A stretch of 36,510 nt of DNA from an uncultured Finegoldia sp. (GTDB lineage Bacteria; Bacillota; Clostridia; Tissierellales; Peptoniphilaceae). Where the stretch lies: contig NZ_CAAFUQ010000105.1 of assembly GCF_900766215.1 (NCBI RefSeq), positions 1-36,510 on the forward strand, given 5' to 3'. The notes under the pieces were generated by a model. That model had not been told where the DNA came from and ran no database searches. It saw only the letters and a program-made list of their open reading frames with translations. Positions 16,257-24,480 of this stretch are shown piece by piece; within the stretch, counting starts at the first letter, position 1, and each line of letters starts with the position of its first letter. A program made the translations under genes and the position numbers.

Positions 16257-16767
16257 AAGATTATCTGAATATGGTGATTTTATTTTAAAAGAAGATCCTG
16301 CATGTCGCACAAAATTAGAAGCGATATTTATGTATCCTATAGTGAAGGCGTTGGTCTATCACAGAATCGCAAATTATTTTTACAGAAAAAAGCACACAAC
16401 TCTTGCCAGGTTTTTCTCACAAAGAGCGAGGTGTAAAACTGGAATTGAAATTCATCCAGGAGCGACAATCGGCAAGAATCTGTTCATAGATCATGCAATG
16501 GCAGTTGTGATTGGAGAGACTGCGATTGTAGGGGATAATTGTCACTTTTATCATAACGTAACGCTTGGTGGTACTGGCAACGAAAAAGATCACCAACGTC
16601 ATCCGATTGTAGGAAATAATGTTGTAATTGGAACTGGAGCGACTGTTTTGGGGCCGATTAAAATTGGAGATCGTGCGAAAATCGGCGCAGGTGCAATTGT
16701 TTTACATGATGTTCCAAGTGATTGTACAGCAGTTGGAATGCCTGCAAAAATAATAAGACACCATTAA
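16243..16767 (+). CDS. cysE: Serine O-acetyltransferase
   Basis: Acetylates serine to give the CysK substrate. The 174-residue protein is the short form of the family: a helical N-terminus and then hexapeptide repeats of a left-handed beta helix (HPGATIGKNLFIDHAMAVVI, then VGNNVVIGTGATVLGPIKIG). The catalytic histidine region is FIDHAMAVVIGETA. I chose the ATG at 16243; an in-frame TTG at 16237 is also possible. The start lies inside the end of cysK with no strong ribosome site, so translation is probably coupled. Confidence 0.95.
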   Translation: MKLIKRLSEYGDFILKEDPACRTKLEAIFMYPIVKALVYHRIANYFYRKKHTTLARFFSQRARCKTGIEIHPGATIGKNLFIDHAMAVVIGETAIVGDNCHFYHNVTLGGTGNEKDHQRHPIVGNNVVIGTGATVLGPIKIGDRAKIGAGAIVLHDVPSDCTAVGMPAKIIRHH

Positions 16768-16777
16768 TATTGAGCAC

Positions 16778-16817
16778 AAATCTCTTTGGCAATTAAATTT
16801 GCTGAGGAGATTTTTTT
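16778..16817 (+). terminator. Terminator of cysK-cysE
   Basis: AAATCTC (16778-16784) pairs with GAGATTT (16807-16813), with further imperfect pairing inside, followed by a T run to 16817. Confidence 0.8.
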
Positions 16818-16819
16818 AT

Positions 16820-16832
16820 TTTGTGGTAGAAT
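16820..16832 (+). promoter_or_regulatory. Extended -10 promoter before the broken lipoprotein gene
   Basis: TTTGTGG followed by TAGAAT (16827-16832), a TGn extended -10. It is the same string as upstream of nrdA. It abuts the preceding terminator. Confidence 0.55.
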
Positions 16833-16859
16833 GGATTTATAAGCTAGCAGGAGGAATTT

Positions 16860-17861
16860 ATGAAAAAGAAAATATTTGCAATTGTAATGATGCTTTTAAT
16901 GTTGTGCTCATGTAGCATTGGAAAAAGGGAAGTGTATTTGTATGGAGAAGATCACGATATAAAACCTATTTATAATGAAGAGTTAAACATTTTGAGAGAT
17001 TACTACAAAAAAGGTGGTAGGAATTATTTTTTGGAGGATTCTCATTATGGTGCACAATATCTTAATTTGTGGATGAAATCAGATAATGATGAGTATTTGA
17101 ACAAAATGTATGATGTTATTAAAAAATACGGAAACTATGATTATGATTACGATATCGAATATTTCAAGACAATAAAAAAAGAAATGAATGATATTAAATT
17201 CTACGGTGTAGATGTGGGACATTCATACGATATTATAGGCAAGGATTATCTTAAATTAGCAAAAGAAAAAGGCGATAAAAAAGATATTGAACTTACTGAG
17301 AAGGCTATAGAACAAGGTAAGAATTTCTATGACAAGGAAAAAGTTGATGACTTAAAAGCCAGTGAGTACAGAGACAAAATGATGGCAGAAAACTTTATGA
17401 ATACATATAACAGGACAAAAGGAGATGTTATTGGATTTTTTTGATTGGCACATATAGATGGAATAGGTTATGTTAATGATAATATGACGAAGATTATACA
17501 AGATAAAATTAAAAATCTTCACACAGTTAATTTGTTGAAAAGTAAAAATCTCAAACCAATCTCAACAGAAAAAATAACATATAATGGAAGAGAATTTAAA
17601 GCAGATTATTATGGAATTATAAGCCACAAGTACTCCACATATCCTCACGAAAAATTATACCGAATTAAAGACAAGGAATACTTCAAAGATTTCACGACAA
17701 TAGGTTACAATCAATCATTTCCGTATAATTTCAGCTTTGAAAAAGGAGACATCATATTAACTAGACAATACAACGATAAAGATCAAGAAGATGTAGTTGT
17801 AAGAGTTAGAAGTGATGGAACAGAAAAACTTTTCTTAGTAGACTACATTCAACCAAAATAA
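16860..17861 (+). pseudogene. TraB/TIKI-like lipoprotein interrupted by an in-frame TGA
   Basis: Two in-frame pieces, 194 and 138 codons, are separated only by a TGA at 17442-17444. The first begins after AGGAGG with a lipoprotein signal (LCSC, C18), then GEDH (29-32), LEDSHYG and RDKMMAEN. The second continues directly as LAHIDG. GExH, an R-MA helix and a C-terminal GxxH-G motif are features of TraB/GumN/TIKI-type metalloprotease-like proteins. The sequence around the stop reads GFF-stop-LAHIDG, where glycine (GGA) is expected, so one G to T change explains the break. The reading frame is otherwise intact over about 1 kb, implying recent loss, phase variation, a sequencing error or rare read-through. 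The family assignment is tentative. Confidence 0.65.
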
Positions 17862-17871
17862 TTAAAAAATG

Positions 17872-17910
17872 AACAGCAATGAACGAAAAAAGTTTATTGC
17901 TGTTTTTGTT
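17872..17910 (+). terminator. Terminator of the broken lipoprotein gene
   Basis: AACAGCAAT (17872-17880) and ATTGCTGTT (17896-17904) form a 9-bp stem followed by TTTGTT, 10 bases after the stop. Confidence 0.8.
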
Positions 17911-18002
17911 TTATCTATTTGGGTATAAATATTTTAGAGGTTATTTGGACATAAATGTTAAATAAATAACTTTGTTTATCAAAATTACGAAAGGAGAATT
18001 AA

Positions 18003-19094
18003 ATGTTAAAATTAATTAGAACACCTCAAAAATACGTTCAAGGCAAGGACGCTTTGAATGAATTTGCCAAATATGCAAAAGATTATGGAAACAGGTTTTT
18101 GTTCGTATCTTCAAAAAGAGGATTGAATGATTGCCAAGAAAAAATCGAAAAAAGCTTTGAAGGAACTGACGCTTTCAGAAAATATGAAATATTCTCAGGG
18201 ATTTCTTCTAATGGAGAAATAGAGAGAATGAGAAAAATCGTCGTCGATGAAAAAATCGATGCAGTGGTTGGAATCGGTGGAGGATCTGCTATTGATACTG
18301 CAAAGGCTACGGCATTTTATGAAAATAAACCAGTTTTGGTAGTTCCTACAGTTGTAGCGACTGATGCTCCATGTACTGGACTTTCAGTTATTTACAATGA
18401 CGATCACACATTTGACAGATATATTTTCTATCCAGATAATCCTAACATGGTAATCGTAGATACGACAATAATTGCCAACGCTCCTGTGAGATTTTTGGTT
18501 GCAGGAATGGGCGATGCTTTGGGAACTTACTACGAAGCAAGAAGTTGCAAAAAAGTTGATGCACCTTCACTTGAAAATGGTGGAATTAGTGAATCAGCGA
18601 TGGCACTTTGCAAATTGTGCAATGAAATTTTATTTGAACATGGAGAAATTGCCAAGAAATCTGTGGATAATCATTTGTTGAATGAATCTGTAGAAAAAGT
18701 TATTGAAGCAGCAACTTATCTAAGTGGTGTTGGTGCTGATAATGGTGGACTTGCAGCGGCACATTCTATCTACAACGGATTTACTGAAATAGAAGGTGTG
18801 TCTGCAATGCACGGAGAAATCGTAGCTTTTGGTACAATCGTGCAATTGTTGATGGAATCAGCTCCAAAAGATGAATTGATGAAGGTAATGGATTTCTGCT
18901 ACAAAGTTGGGCTTCCAATCACTTTGAAAGATATGAATATAAAAGCTGAAAATATAATGGTAGGTTGCGAAAAAGCCTGTGTTGAAGGAGAAACTATTCA
19001 CAACGTAGTTGGAGAAATCACTCCGGAAAGATTAAGAGATTTCGTATTAACAGCTGATGTATTGGGAACAAGATACTACGAAGAGCACAAATAA
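18003..19094 (+). CDS. gldA: Glycerol dehydrogenase-type NAD-dependent alcohol dehydrogenase
   Basis: A member of the metal-dependent glycerol dehydrogenase family, 363 residues, interconverting glycerol and dihydroxyacetone (or related diols). The NAD-binding loop is GIGGGSAIDTAKA. Metal ligands are D171 (GMGDALGTYYEA), H254 (AAAHSIYNGF) and H270 (AMHGEI), in the usual order. The gene follows GAAAGGAG and is monocistronic between two terminators. Substrate specificity within this family varies (glycerol, 1,2-propanediol, hydroxyacetone), so the symbol denotes family rather than proven substrate. Confidence 0.88.
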   Translation: MLKLIRTPQKYVQGKDALNEFAKYAKDYGNRFLFVSSKRGLNDCQEKIEKSFEGTDAFRKYEIFSGISSNGEIERMRKIVVDEKIDAVVGIGGGSAIDTAKATAFYENKPVLVVPTVVATDAPCTGLSVIYNDDHTFDRYIFYPDNPNMVIVDTTIIANAPVRFLVAGMGDALGTYYEARSCKKVDAPSLENGGISESAMALCKLCNEILFEHGEIAKKSVDNHLLNESVEKVIEAATYLSGVGADNGGLAAAHSIYNGFTEIEGVSAMHGEIVAFGTIVQLLMESAPKDELMKVMDFCYKVGLPITLKDMNIKAENIMVGCEKACVEGETIHNVVGEITPERLRDFVLTADVLGTRYYEEHK

Positions 19095-19117
19095 ATTTAC
19101 ACATTAATAGCATATTA

Positions 19118-19154
19118 AAAAATCATCCTAAGTTTATTGACTAGGATGATTTTT
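19118..19154. terminator. Bidirectional terminator between gldA and the ABC-2 permease gene
   Basis: AAAAATCATCCTA and TAGGATGATTTTT form a 13-bp perfect stem, with T runs on both strands. It serves the converging genes on each side. Confidence 0.9.
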
Positions 19155-19160
19155 GTGTGT

Positions 19161-20735
19161 CTATTTTATTTTTCTCCAAAAACCGATTTGATTGTAAAGT
19201 TCAATTCCTATTACTATTAATGCCCATGGAATTAATATTCCTATGAGAATCCATTTAATAGGAGCTGATTGGATGCTAAACATTACAAATGAGAATATTG
19301 CTATCGTCAAAAATGAAAGTCCCATCATTTTAATAACGTAGGCGAATTTGGATTGTCTGTTCATTATGTCTGAAATGCTCGACCAATTTACGTATTTGTG
19401 TTTGTAATCTCCAGCGACTTTGAATCTACAAAATACAAATATCGATAATAAATTCAACACAATTGCAACGATTATGAAGTAAACTTTTACTCTGAAGAAT
19501 AAGGAAAATCCAAATATTGCAAGTGCAGATAACACGCCCATTATTGTAAATGAAAACTTTACTTTTTCATTCAAAAAAGTTTTCTTACTCATTGGTAGAC
19601 TCATCAAATAATCGTGATTTTGTCCGTCTAATGAAACTATTATAGATTGTAGGTTCATAGGAAATAGTCCAATGAACACACTGTACATAAATGAAATGCT
19701 AAGTGCAACAGCAAATGATTGCAAATCGGAAATATTTGTCCCGATTTCACTTCTCATATTAGTCGCACTAGTAAATGTCATTATTATTGGAAACATTACT
19801 GGGAATAAAATGCACGATGTGATAGTTGTAGCATCACTCAAAAGCATTTTGTTGTATTTGAACATTTCCTTGCCGATATTGCTAGGTTCTTTGTCAACTT
19901 TAGTTCTTTTAACAGAATTTTTTCTGTTTTGAATATCGCTCATGTGTTCGTACAAGTTCTTCGATGCGAATTCTAGGATTGCCTTTCCTAAAATCACTTC
20001 AACAACTGCCAATACAGCTATGAAAATAATCGCCGATAATGGATTATGAAGTAATCCTGAAATAGGGCCAAGTCCTGTAGTGTTTTTCATGATGTTTGAA
20101 TTTTGAATAAAAATTACAAATACTATGGCAACGACTTGAATGAAAATATTAAGCCCAACCATTATTTGCGTGTTGAATTTGTACAAAGCAGATGTTCTAA
20201 CCAAAAGCTCCGCAACGACAATATTCAAAATTATTGTAAAAACGAATAAAACTACGAAATTCAAAATTCCGAACAAAATTGCCAAGAATATATTGAATTT
20301 GAAATCAATGAAAAACTTTATCGACAACAACAAAATCGGACTTAAAACTGTCAACGAACTCAACATCGTTAAAAAAGTCTTGGATACGAACATTTCCTTC
20401 TGATTGATTGGGAAATAGGACATCTTCAACGAATCCTTGTTTTCATAAAACAGATTGAATACGCTGATGAAGTTTTGCAAAGTTCCCAAAATTACCAAGT
20501 AAAACACGAACAAATCAAACATCTTAGGTGCCTTGCTATAATCAAACACAAATCCGAACATAATTCCGTAAATTACAAGCATCATCACAGCGGACATTAT
20601 ATATTGTCTGATAATTTTCTTGTAAATACTTTTGTTCTCAGCAGCCTTGGTCTTCTGTCTGATTTGACCTGTGAGCATAGGATTGATATTAAGTAAGTCG
20701 ATTTTCATCAATTCTTTTAATTTAGTTTTGTTCAT
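19161..20735 (-). CDS. ABC-2-type transporter permease
   Basis: The 524-residue protein has about twelve hydrophobic segments after a short cytoplasmic N-terminus, and no ATPase motif. It is the membrane partner of the ATPase gene just upstream, which it overlaps by 14 bases. I chose the ATG at 20735 because GAGG lies 6 bases upstream; the longer in-frame ATG at 20747 has no ribosome site. A long, two-halved permease paired with one small ATPase is common for ABC-2 exporters of unknown substrate in Firmicutes. The substrate cannot be deduced. Confidence 0.85.
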   Translation of the reverse strand: MNKTKLKELMKIDLLNINPMLTGQIRQKTKAAENKSIYKKIIRQYIMSAVMMLVIYGIMFGFVFDYSKAPKMFDLFVFYLVILGTLQNFISVFNLFYENKDSLKMSYFPINQKEMFVSKTFLTMLSSLTVLSPILLLSIKFFIDFKFNIFLAILFGILNFVVLFVFTIILNIVVAELLVRTSALYKFNTQIMVGLNIFIQVVAIVFVIFIQNSNIMKNTTGLGPISGLLHNPLSAIIFIAVLAVVEVILGKAILEFASKNLYEHMSDIQNRKNSVKRTKVDKEPSNIGKEMFKYNKMLLSDATTITSCILFPVMFPIIMTFTSATNMRSEIGTNISDLQSFAVALSISFMYSVFIGLFPMNLQSIIVSLDGQNHDYLMSLPMSKKTFLNEKVKFSFTIMGVLSALAIFGFSLFFRVKVYFIIVAIVLNLLSIFVFCRFKVAGDYKHKYVNWSSISDIMNRQSKFAYVIKMMGLSFLTIAIFSFVMFSIQSAPIKWILIGILIPWALIVIGIELYNQIGFWRKIK

Positions 20736-21462
20736 TTGGAACCTCATCGTGTGATTTTATCATTTCAAGATAAATTTCTTCCAAAGATTTATCCGGATGT
20801 AAATCTTTTAGTTCTTGAACAGTACCCAAGAATATGAGTTTTCCTTTTTGCAAAATTCCAATTCTATCGCAAAGTTTTTCTGCAATTTCCAAAATATGAG
20901 TTGAGAACAAAACAGTATTTCCTTTGTTGGCGTGTTCTCTCATCATTTCCTTCAAATTGTACGAGCTTTGTGGGTCAAGTCCTGTCAACGGTTCGTCCAA
21001 TACCCACACATCTGGATCAGATAACAGAGCAGCTATTACGAAAACTTTTTGTCTCATACCATGTGAAAAAGATTCAATAGGTTGGAAGAATTCTGTCAAA
21101 TCAAATTTTTCGGAAAGCATCTTGCAAGTAGCATTGAATTTGTTTTCTTCAACTTCATAAATCGTTCCTACAAATCTCCAAAATTCGTAAGGAGTCATCT
21201 TCAAAAACATATCTGGACTGTCAGATACATATCCGATTTTTTTCTTAGCTTCCATTGGATTATCTCTTACATCGACGCCATCGATCTTGATAGTTCCTTC
21301 TTCAGGTTTTATAACACCAACTAAGGATTTTATCGTAGTTGATTTACCGGCTCCGTTATGTCCAATAAGACCGAAGATTTCGCCACTATTAATTGTAAGA
21401 TTCAAATTATCCAAAGCGATTTTCTTGTCATATTTTTTTGTCACATTCTCAAAAGTAATCAT
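20722..21462 (-). CDS. ABC-2-type transporter ATP-binding protein
   Basis: A 246-residue ATPase with Walker A GHNGAGKST, Q-loop YVSDSPDMFLKMTP, a variant signature FSHGMRQKV in place of LSGGQ, Walker B VWVLDEP, D-loop GLDP and H-loop STHI. The signature variant SxGMRQ is normal in ABC-2 exporters. I chose the ATG at 21462 after AGGAGG; an in-frame ATG at 21483 would place the ribosome site inside the gene. It is first in a two-gene operon with its permease. Confidence 0.92.
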   Translation of the reverse strand: MITFENVTKKYDKKIALDNLNLTINSGEIFGLIGHNGAGKSTTIKSLVGVIKPEEGTIKIDGVDVRDNPMEAKKKIGYVSDSPDMFLKMTPYEFWRFVGTIYEVEENKFNATCKMLSEKFDLTEFFQPIESFSHGMRQKVFVIAALLSDPDVWVLDEPLTGLDPQSSYNLKEMMREHANKGNTVLFSTHILEIAEKLCDRIGILQKGKLIFLGTVQELKDLHPDKSLEEIYLEMIKSHDEVPNEQN

Positions 21463-21475
21463 ACATACCTCCTCT

Positions 21476-21494
21476 TGTATCATACTGTATCATA
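21476..21494. repeat. Tandem 9-base repeats at the ABC-2 operon start point
   Basis: TGTATCATA occurs at 21476-21484 and 21486-21494, a 10-base period directly downstream of the -10 box. GTATCATAC is also nearly self-complementary. The position at about +1 to +20 suits a repressor operator. Confidence 0.5.
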
Positions 21495-21523
21495 ATCGTA
21501 GCACACTTGTGATATCGTGTCAA
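21495..21523 (-). promoter_or_regulatory. Promoter of the ABC-2 transporter operon
   Basis: On the minus strand TTGACA (21523-21518), 17 bases, and TACGAT (21500-21495). Confidence 0.75.
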
Positions 21524-21554
21524 ATAAAAAAAGAATTAGCCTTTAACTAATTCT
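21524..21554 (-). terminator. Terminator of the NTF2/GNAT/unknown/DUF3783-like operon
   Basis: On the minus strand GAATTAG and CTAATTC pair around a 7-base loop and run into seven or more T residues. The stop codon of the last gene lies inside the hairpin. Confidence 0.8.
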
Positions 21555-22082
21555 CTCCATAACTGATTTTAAATGGTTGAATCTTCTGATAAGTTCATCC
21601 TTTTCAAATTCTTTTGGTTGCATATATTCAGTGACTTCGTTGATAGTTTCATAAAGTTCATCATCGTCAACTTGTTTGTACAATTGAATAGCTTGTGATC
21701 TAAGAGCTGCAAGTTCCTTGTAAATCATCATTACTTCGTGCTCTTCTTTGTTTTCCAAAAGAAGTTGTTTAAGTGTCCAATTGATATTGTGTTCTGTTGT
21801 CACACATTTGTTTGGAATGTAGACATCTTCACGTTGCATATCTTTCAAAAATCTATTCAAAATTTGATTGTTGAATTTATTAATCATAAGAAAATTAATA
21901 TCCACACCTTCTTCAGCACACTCAATTTTGTCACCGTCTTCTTCTTTTAAAAGCACAGATATTTTAGTGCGCAAATCAGAATCATCGCATTCAATTATTT
22001 CAAAATCGTGTTTTTCAGATTCTATCACCAAAAATTCTTTAATATTTTCAGGCATATTGTAAATTAAAATCGATCTAGCCAT
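21543..22082 (-). CDS. DUF3783-like protein
   Basis: A 179-residue soluble protein with an N-terminal alpha/beta segment (SILIYNMPENIKEFL, then FEIIECDDSDLRTKI) and the run IPNKCVTTEHNINWTLKQLL, which I recognise as typical of DUF3783 proteins. A charged helical tail follows. The biochemical role of the family is unknown. The start follows AAGGAGG, and the gene is last in a minus-strand operon, 9 bases behind the 138-residue unknown gene. Confidence 0.7.
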   Translation of the reverse strand: MARSILIYNMPENIKEFLVIESEKHDFEIIECDDSDLRTKISVLLKEEDGDKIECAEEGVDINFLMINKFNNQILNRFLKDMQREDVYIPNKCVTTEHNINWTLKQLLLENKEEHEVMMIYKELAALRSQAIQLYKQVDDDELYETINEVTEYMQPKEFEKDELIRRFNHLKSVMERIS

Positions 22083-22091
22083 AAAACCTCC

Positions 22092-22508
22092 TTAAATATT
22101 CATATCTTCCCAATCAAAGTCATCACTCAAAGGCTTTTCATTATAAAAGCTCTTGAACAAATCCTTTGTGTCTTCGACACTCACATAATCGACTACTTTG
22201 ACCAAACTGTCAGATATGTCTTTCATATATTCAATATGATAAAAACATTCATCTGCATCTGGAATAAAAGTCGCTTGAATGAAGCTTTCACCAACAAATT
22301 CCAACGAAAAAAAGTAAGTCTTCTTACCAGATCTCACTTCCTTGTAATTTCTTAGTGCATCTTCTGAAATCTTGTCTATCTCATCTAAAACTATATCGAA
22401 TAGGGGAGAGTCGAATGTTTTTTCTGAAGTTTTCAAAATCAATTTACTATTTTGCTCTAAAAACTCATCAGTTCCACTAAAAACTCCCTTTTTCAAAAAC
22501 TCAAGCAT
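22092..22508 (-). CDS. Uncharacterised acidic protein
   Basis: I do not recognise this 138-residue protein. It has no signal peptide or membrane segment. It is acidic with alternating strands and helices (TYFFSLEFVGESFIQATFIP, then CFYHIEYMKDI). It ends DDFDWEDMNI. It follows an AAGGAGG site and lies between a GNAT-like gene and the DUF3783-like gene in one operon. The close spacing and strong ribosome site support a real gene; function unknown. Confidence 0.75.
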   Translation of the reverse strand: MLEFLKKGVFSGTDEFLEQNSKLILKTSEKTFDSPLFDIVLDEIDKISEDALRNYKEVRSGKKTYFFSLEFVGESFIQATFIPDADECFYHIEYMKDISDSLVKVVDYVSVEDTKDLFKSFYNEKPLSDDFDWEDMNI

Positions 22509-22533
22509 AAAAACCCTCCTTAAATTAGTTTTA

Positions 22534-23394
22534 TTATAAAGTCACAGTATATAATTCGTATTTTGCAATAAAATTAAAACCAATACTTTCAACAACTTTT
22601 CTTTCCTTTTCTTCAACAAAAAATGTAGTATATTTTTGATTATCTGATTTTGATTCATTCAAACACTTTATCAATAAATTTTTCATTGCAGTTTCATCAA
22701 AATCATCTTTATAATCAATTCCAAAAACTTCCATCAATATTGGAGTGTAAACAAAATAAATACATCCTTTTAAAATATTTTTTTCGTAATATAAAAAAAT
22801 ATTCCATTGATTATTTGAATTGGTAGTTAAAGCATTCTTAAGTCTATCGGAATTCCAGTAAATATCATCGATTTTATCATGTAATCTACGGAAATCATTC
22901 CAATTTTCATTATTAACTTGAACAATATCTCCATCATATTTTAAAGGAGAATATTTTTCAAAACTTAAAGTGTATACGTAGTTTTCGTCAATTTTTTCAG
23001 AATCTATGCTTTTTAAATACTCAATACTTAGTGTATTATCTGAAGGAAAACCAAAATAAATAGTATAGTTTGGATATCTAGATTTTGAATATTCAATAAA
23101 TTCTTCAATAGCTTCTTGTTGATTATTTTGAATATTAAATACATTAAAGCCTAAATAATGGTCTTGTTCAATCCAATAATAATCAATCCAACCTAACACT
23201 TCATCATTATTTATAAATAAGAGTATTTTTGAATTTGTTTTTGAAAATGATGAATATGCTGATTTGTAAAAATCATTTTTAGTCTTGATACCATCCAAAT
23301 AAGTTGGGAATCCTGAAGTTGTCAAATCTTGTGATAAATTATATGAAAAGCCCAAATATTTTTCTATGTCTTGTAAAGTGGCTTTTTTTAACAT
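22534..23394 (-). CDS. GNAT-like acetyltransferase, probably two tandem domains
   Basis: The 286-residue protein begins LKKATLQDIEKYLGFS, typical of a GNAT N-terminus, with a beta pair ILLFINNDEVLGWIDYYWIE. A second similar half runs from about 155 (VQVNNENWNDFRRLHDKI, then IFLYYEKNILKGCIYFVY), ending with VVESIGFNFIAKYELY, like the C-terminal strands of GNAT proteins. A clear acetyl-CoA loop (R/Q-x-x-G-x-G/A) is not obvious in either half, so activity is uncertain. It starts 3 bases after the NTF2-like gene with AAGGG upstream. Confidence 0.65.
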   Translation of the reverse strand: MLKKATLQDIEKYLGFSYNLSQDLTTSGFPTYLDGIKTKNDFYKSAYSSFSKTNSKILLFINNDEVLGWIDYYWIEQDHYLGFNVFNIQNNQQEAIEEFIEYSKSRYPNYTIYFGFPSDNTLSIEYLKSIDSEKIDENYVYTLSFEKYSPLKYDGDIVQVNNENWNDFRRLHDKIDDIYWNSDRLKNALTTNSNNQWNIFLYYEKNILKGCIYFVYTPILMEVFGIDYKDDFDETAMKNLLIKCLNESKSDNQKYTTFFVEEKERKVVESIGFNFIAKYELYTVTL

Positions 23395-23397
23395 ATA

Positions 23398-23814
23398 CTA
23401 CCCTTGGAAATCATTTCTGAATTTAGGTGTTTTTCCATTTTCATAAGGATTGTAGTTGTTGATATCACATTGAAATTCTTTTAGTTCAATAATTTTCTCT
23501 GAATCATTCCATAGAACAAGCGAAATTCCTTCAAAACTTGAAAAGTCGCCGTTACTCATTTTACATTCAAAAATCCACTGAACAACTGATTGGTTTTCAT
23601 GATGAAATATTTGTAAAATATCCCATTTTATAACCTTACCGCGAGTATTCCATTTATCAAACCATATTTTTACAGTTTTTTTGTTTGAATATTTCGGACC
23701 CCAGCATTCTGTGTATACAATATTATCATCAAAAATGTTATCTATGCCCAAGTCTTTTTGTTCAAGCCACATTCTAAACCACATTCTTATAATTGAATCT
23801 CTATTATTCATCAT
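23398..23814 (-). CDS. NTF2-like (SnoaL-type) fold protein
   Basis: A 138-residue protein with a pattern of the NTF2/SnoaL cone fold: an N-terminal helix (IRMWFRMWLEQKDLGIDNIF), then DDNIVYTECWGPKY and strands VVQWIFECKMSNGDFSSFEG. These small proteins bind or isomerise ligands; the role here is unknown. I chose the ATG at 23814, 6 bases after GAGG; ATG 23820 is too close to that site and GTG 23856 has none. It is first in a four-gene operon with an extended -10 promoter upstream. Confidence 0.65.
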   Translation of the reverse strand: MMNNRDSIIRMWFRMWLEQKDLGIDNIFDDNIVYTECWGPKYSNKKTVKIWFDKWNTRGKVIKWDILQIFHHENQSVVQWIFECKMSNGDFSSFEGISLVLWNDSEKIIELKEFQCDINNYNPYENGKTPKFRNDFQG

Positions 23815-23846
23815 TACCATCCTCAAATAATTTCTGCTACACTCTA

Positions 23847-23858
23847 ATGATACCACAA
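23847..23858 (-). promoter_or_regulatory. Extended -10 promoter of the NTF2-like operon
   Basis: On the minus strand TTTGTGG then TATCAT (-10 at 23852-23847). No clear -35. Same string as before nrdA. The nested palindromes lie about 40-80 bases upstream. Confidence 0.55.
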
Positions 23859-23891
23859 ATCAAATAAAATACGGTAATTAAATCAAAATCA

Positions 23892-23937
23892 CAACATCGT
23901 ACAATGCAATATTACGATATTGTATATTACGATGTTG
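23892..23937. repeat. Nested inverted repeats upstream of the NTF2-like operon
   Basis: Outer arms CAACATCGTA (23892-23901) and TACGATGTTG (23928-23937) are perfect. They enclose a second palindrome, CAATAT-TACG-ATATTG (23907-23922). TTACGAT occurs twice. No gene lies between 23815 and 24025. It could be a cruciform, a multi-site operator or the relic of a miniature element. Confidence 0.7.
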
Positions 23938-24002
23938 CATTAAAAATATCAAAATAATAATGAGTTGAAAAGTTTTGCAATAGTTTAGAAAATTAATGCA
24001 AC

Positions 24003-24027
24003 AAAAAAAGCGACAAGTTCGCCGCTT
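24003..24027 (-). terminator. Terminator of the small-protein/GNAT operon
   Basis: On the minus strand AAGCG and CGCTT close a hairpin that overlaps the stop codon at 24026 and runs into seven T residues. Confidence 0.75.
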
Positions 24028-24466
24028 AAAATTTGTATTCAAATAGTTCTTCATCAATTTGCTTAAAACCTACAGCTTCAAACATTTTTCTGCTTTGATG
24101 ATTAAAAGCGTAGATATTTGCAGTGACAGATTTTAATCCATTTTCTTTTGCTAATTCCAAAATTTTTGTGACACAATTTCGTCCTATATGTTTGTTTTGA
24201 AATTCTTTGCACACAACTATTGTTATTTCATTTTCATCAGTCAATGAAATATCTCCAACTAATTCGTTATTGTATTCAATGTAGAACAACTTTCCATGAG
24301 TATTCAAGTAATTGTACATTTTTTGAAGCCTATTAATATCGTATATGAAATCAATGTTGTCGACTTGTTTGCACACATCCTTATCTTTGTACCATTTCAA
24401 AGTAGTATCGTAATTTTCAAAATAGGGAATAAGTTTGATTCTATCATTGACTATTATAGTGTCCAT
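24026..24466 (-). CDS. GNAT family N-acetyltransferase
   Basis: A 146-residue RimJ/RimL-like acetyltransferase: NDRIKLIPYFENYDTTLKWY at the N-terminus, YIEYNNELVGDISL in the core, VVCKEFQNKHIGRNCVTKIL as the acetyl-CoA loop (QNKHIG), and NHQSRKMFEAVGFKQI near the end. The substrate is unknown. It lies 14 bases behind the small candidate Fur-controlled gene and probably shares its promoter. Confidence 0.85.
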   Translation of the reverse strand: MDTIIVNDRIKLIPYFENYDTTLKWYKDKDVCKQVDNIDFIYDINRLQKMYNYLNTHGKLFYIEYNNELVGDISLTDENEITIVVCKEFQNKHIGRNCVTKILELAKENGLKSVTANIYAFNHQSRKMFEAVGFKQIDEELFEYKF

Positions 24467-24480
24467 AGGAAATTCTCTAA

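Noticed and set aside
17442..17444. Selenocysteine or tryptophan decoding of the in-frame TGA
   Set aside because: Glycine is expected at this position, the following bases form no convincing SECIS-type hairpin, and other genes in the window use TGG for tryptophan normally.
17445..17861. Separate gene starting with TTG after the TGA
   Set aside because: It continues the same frame and fold of the preceding ORF and has no ribosome site; it is the second half of a broken gene.
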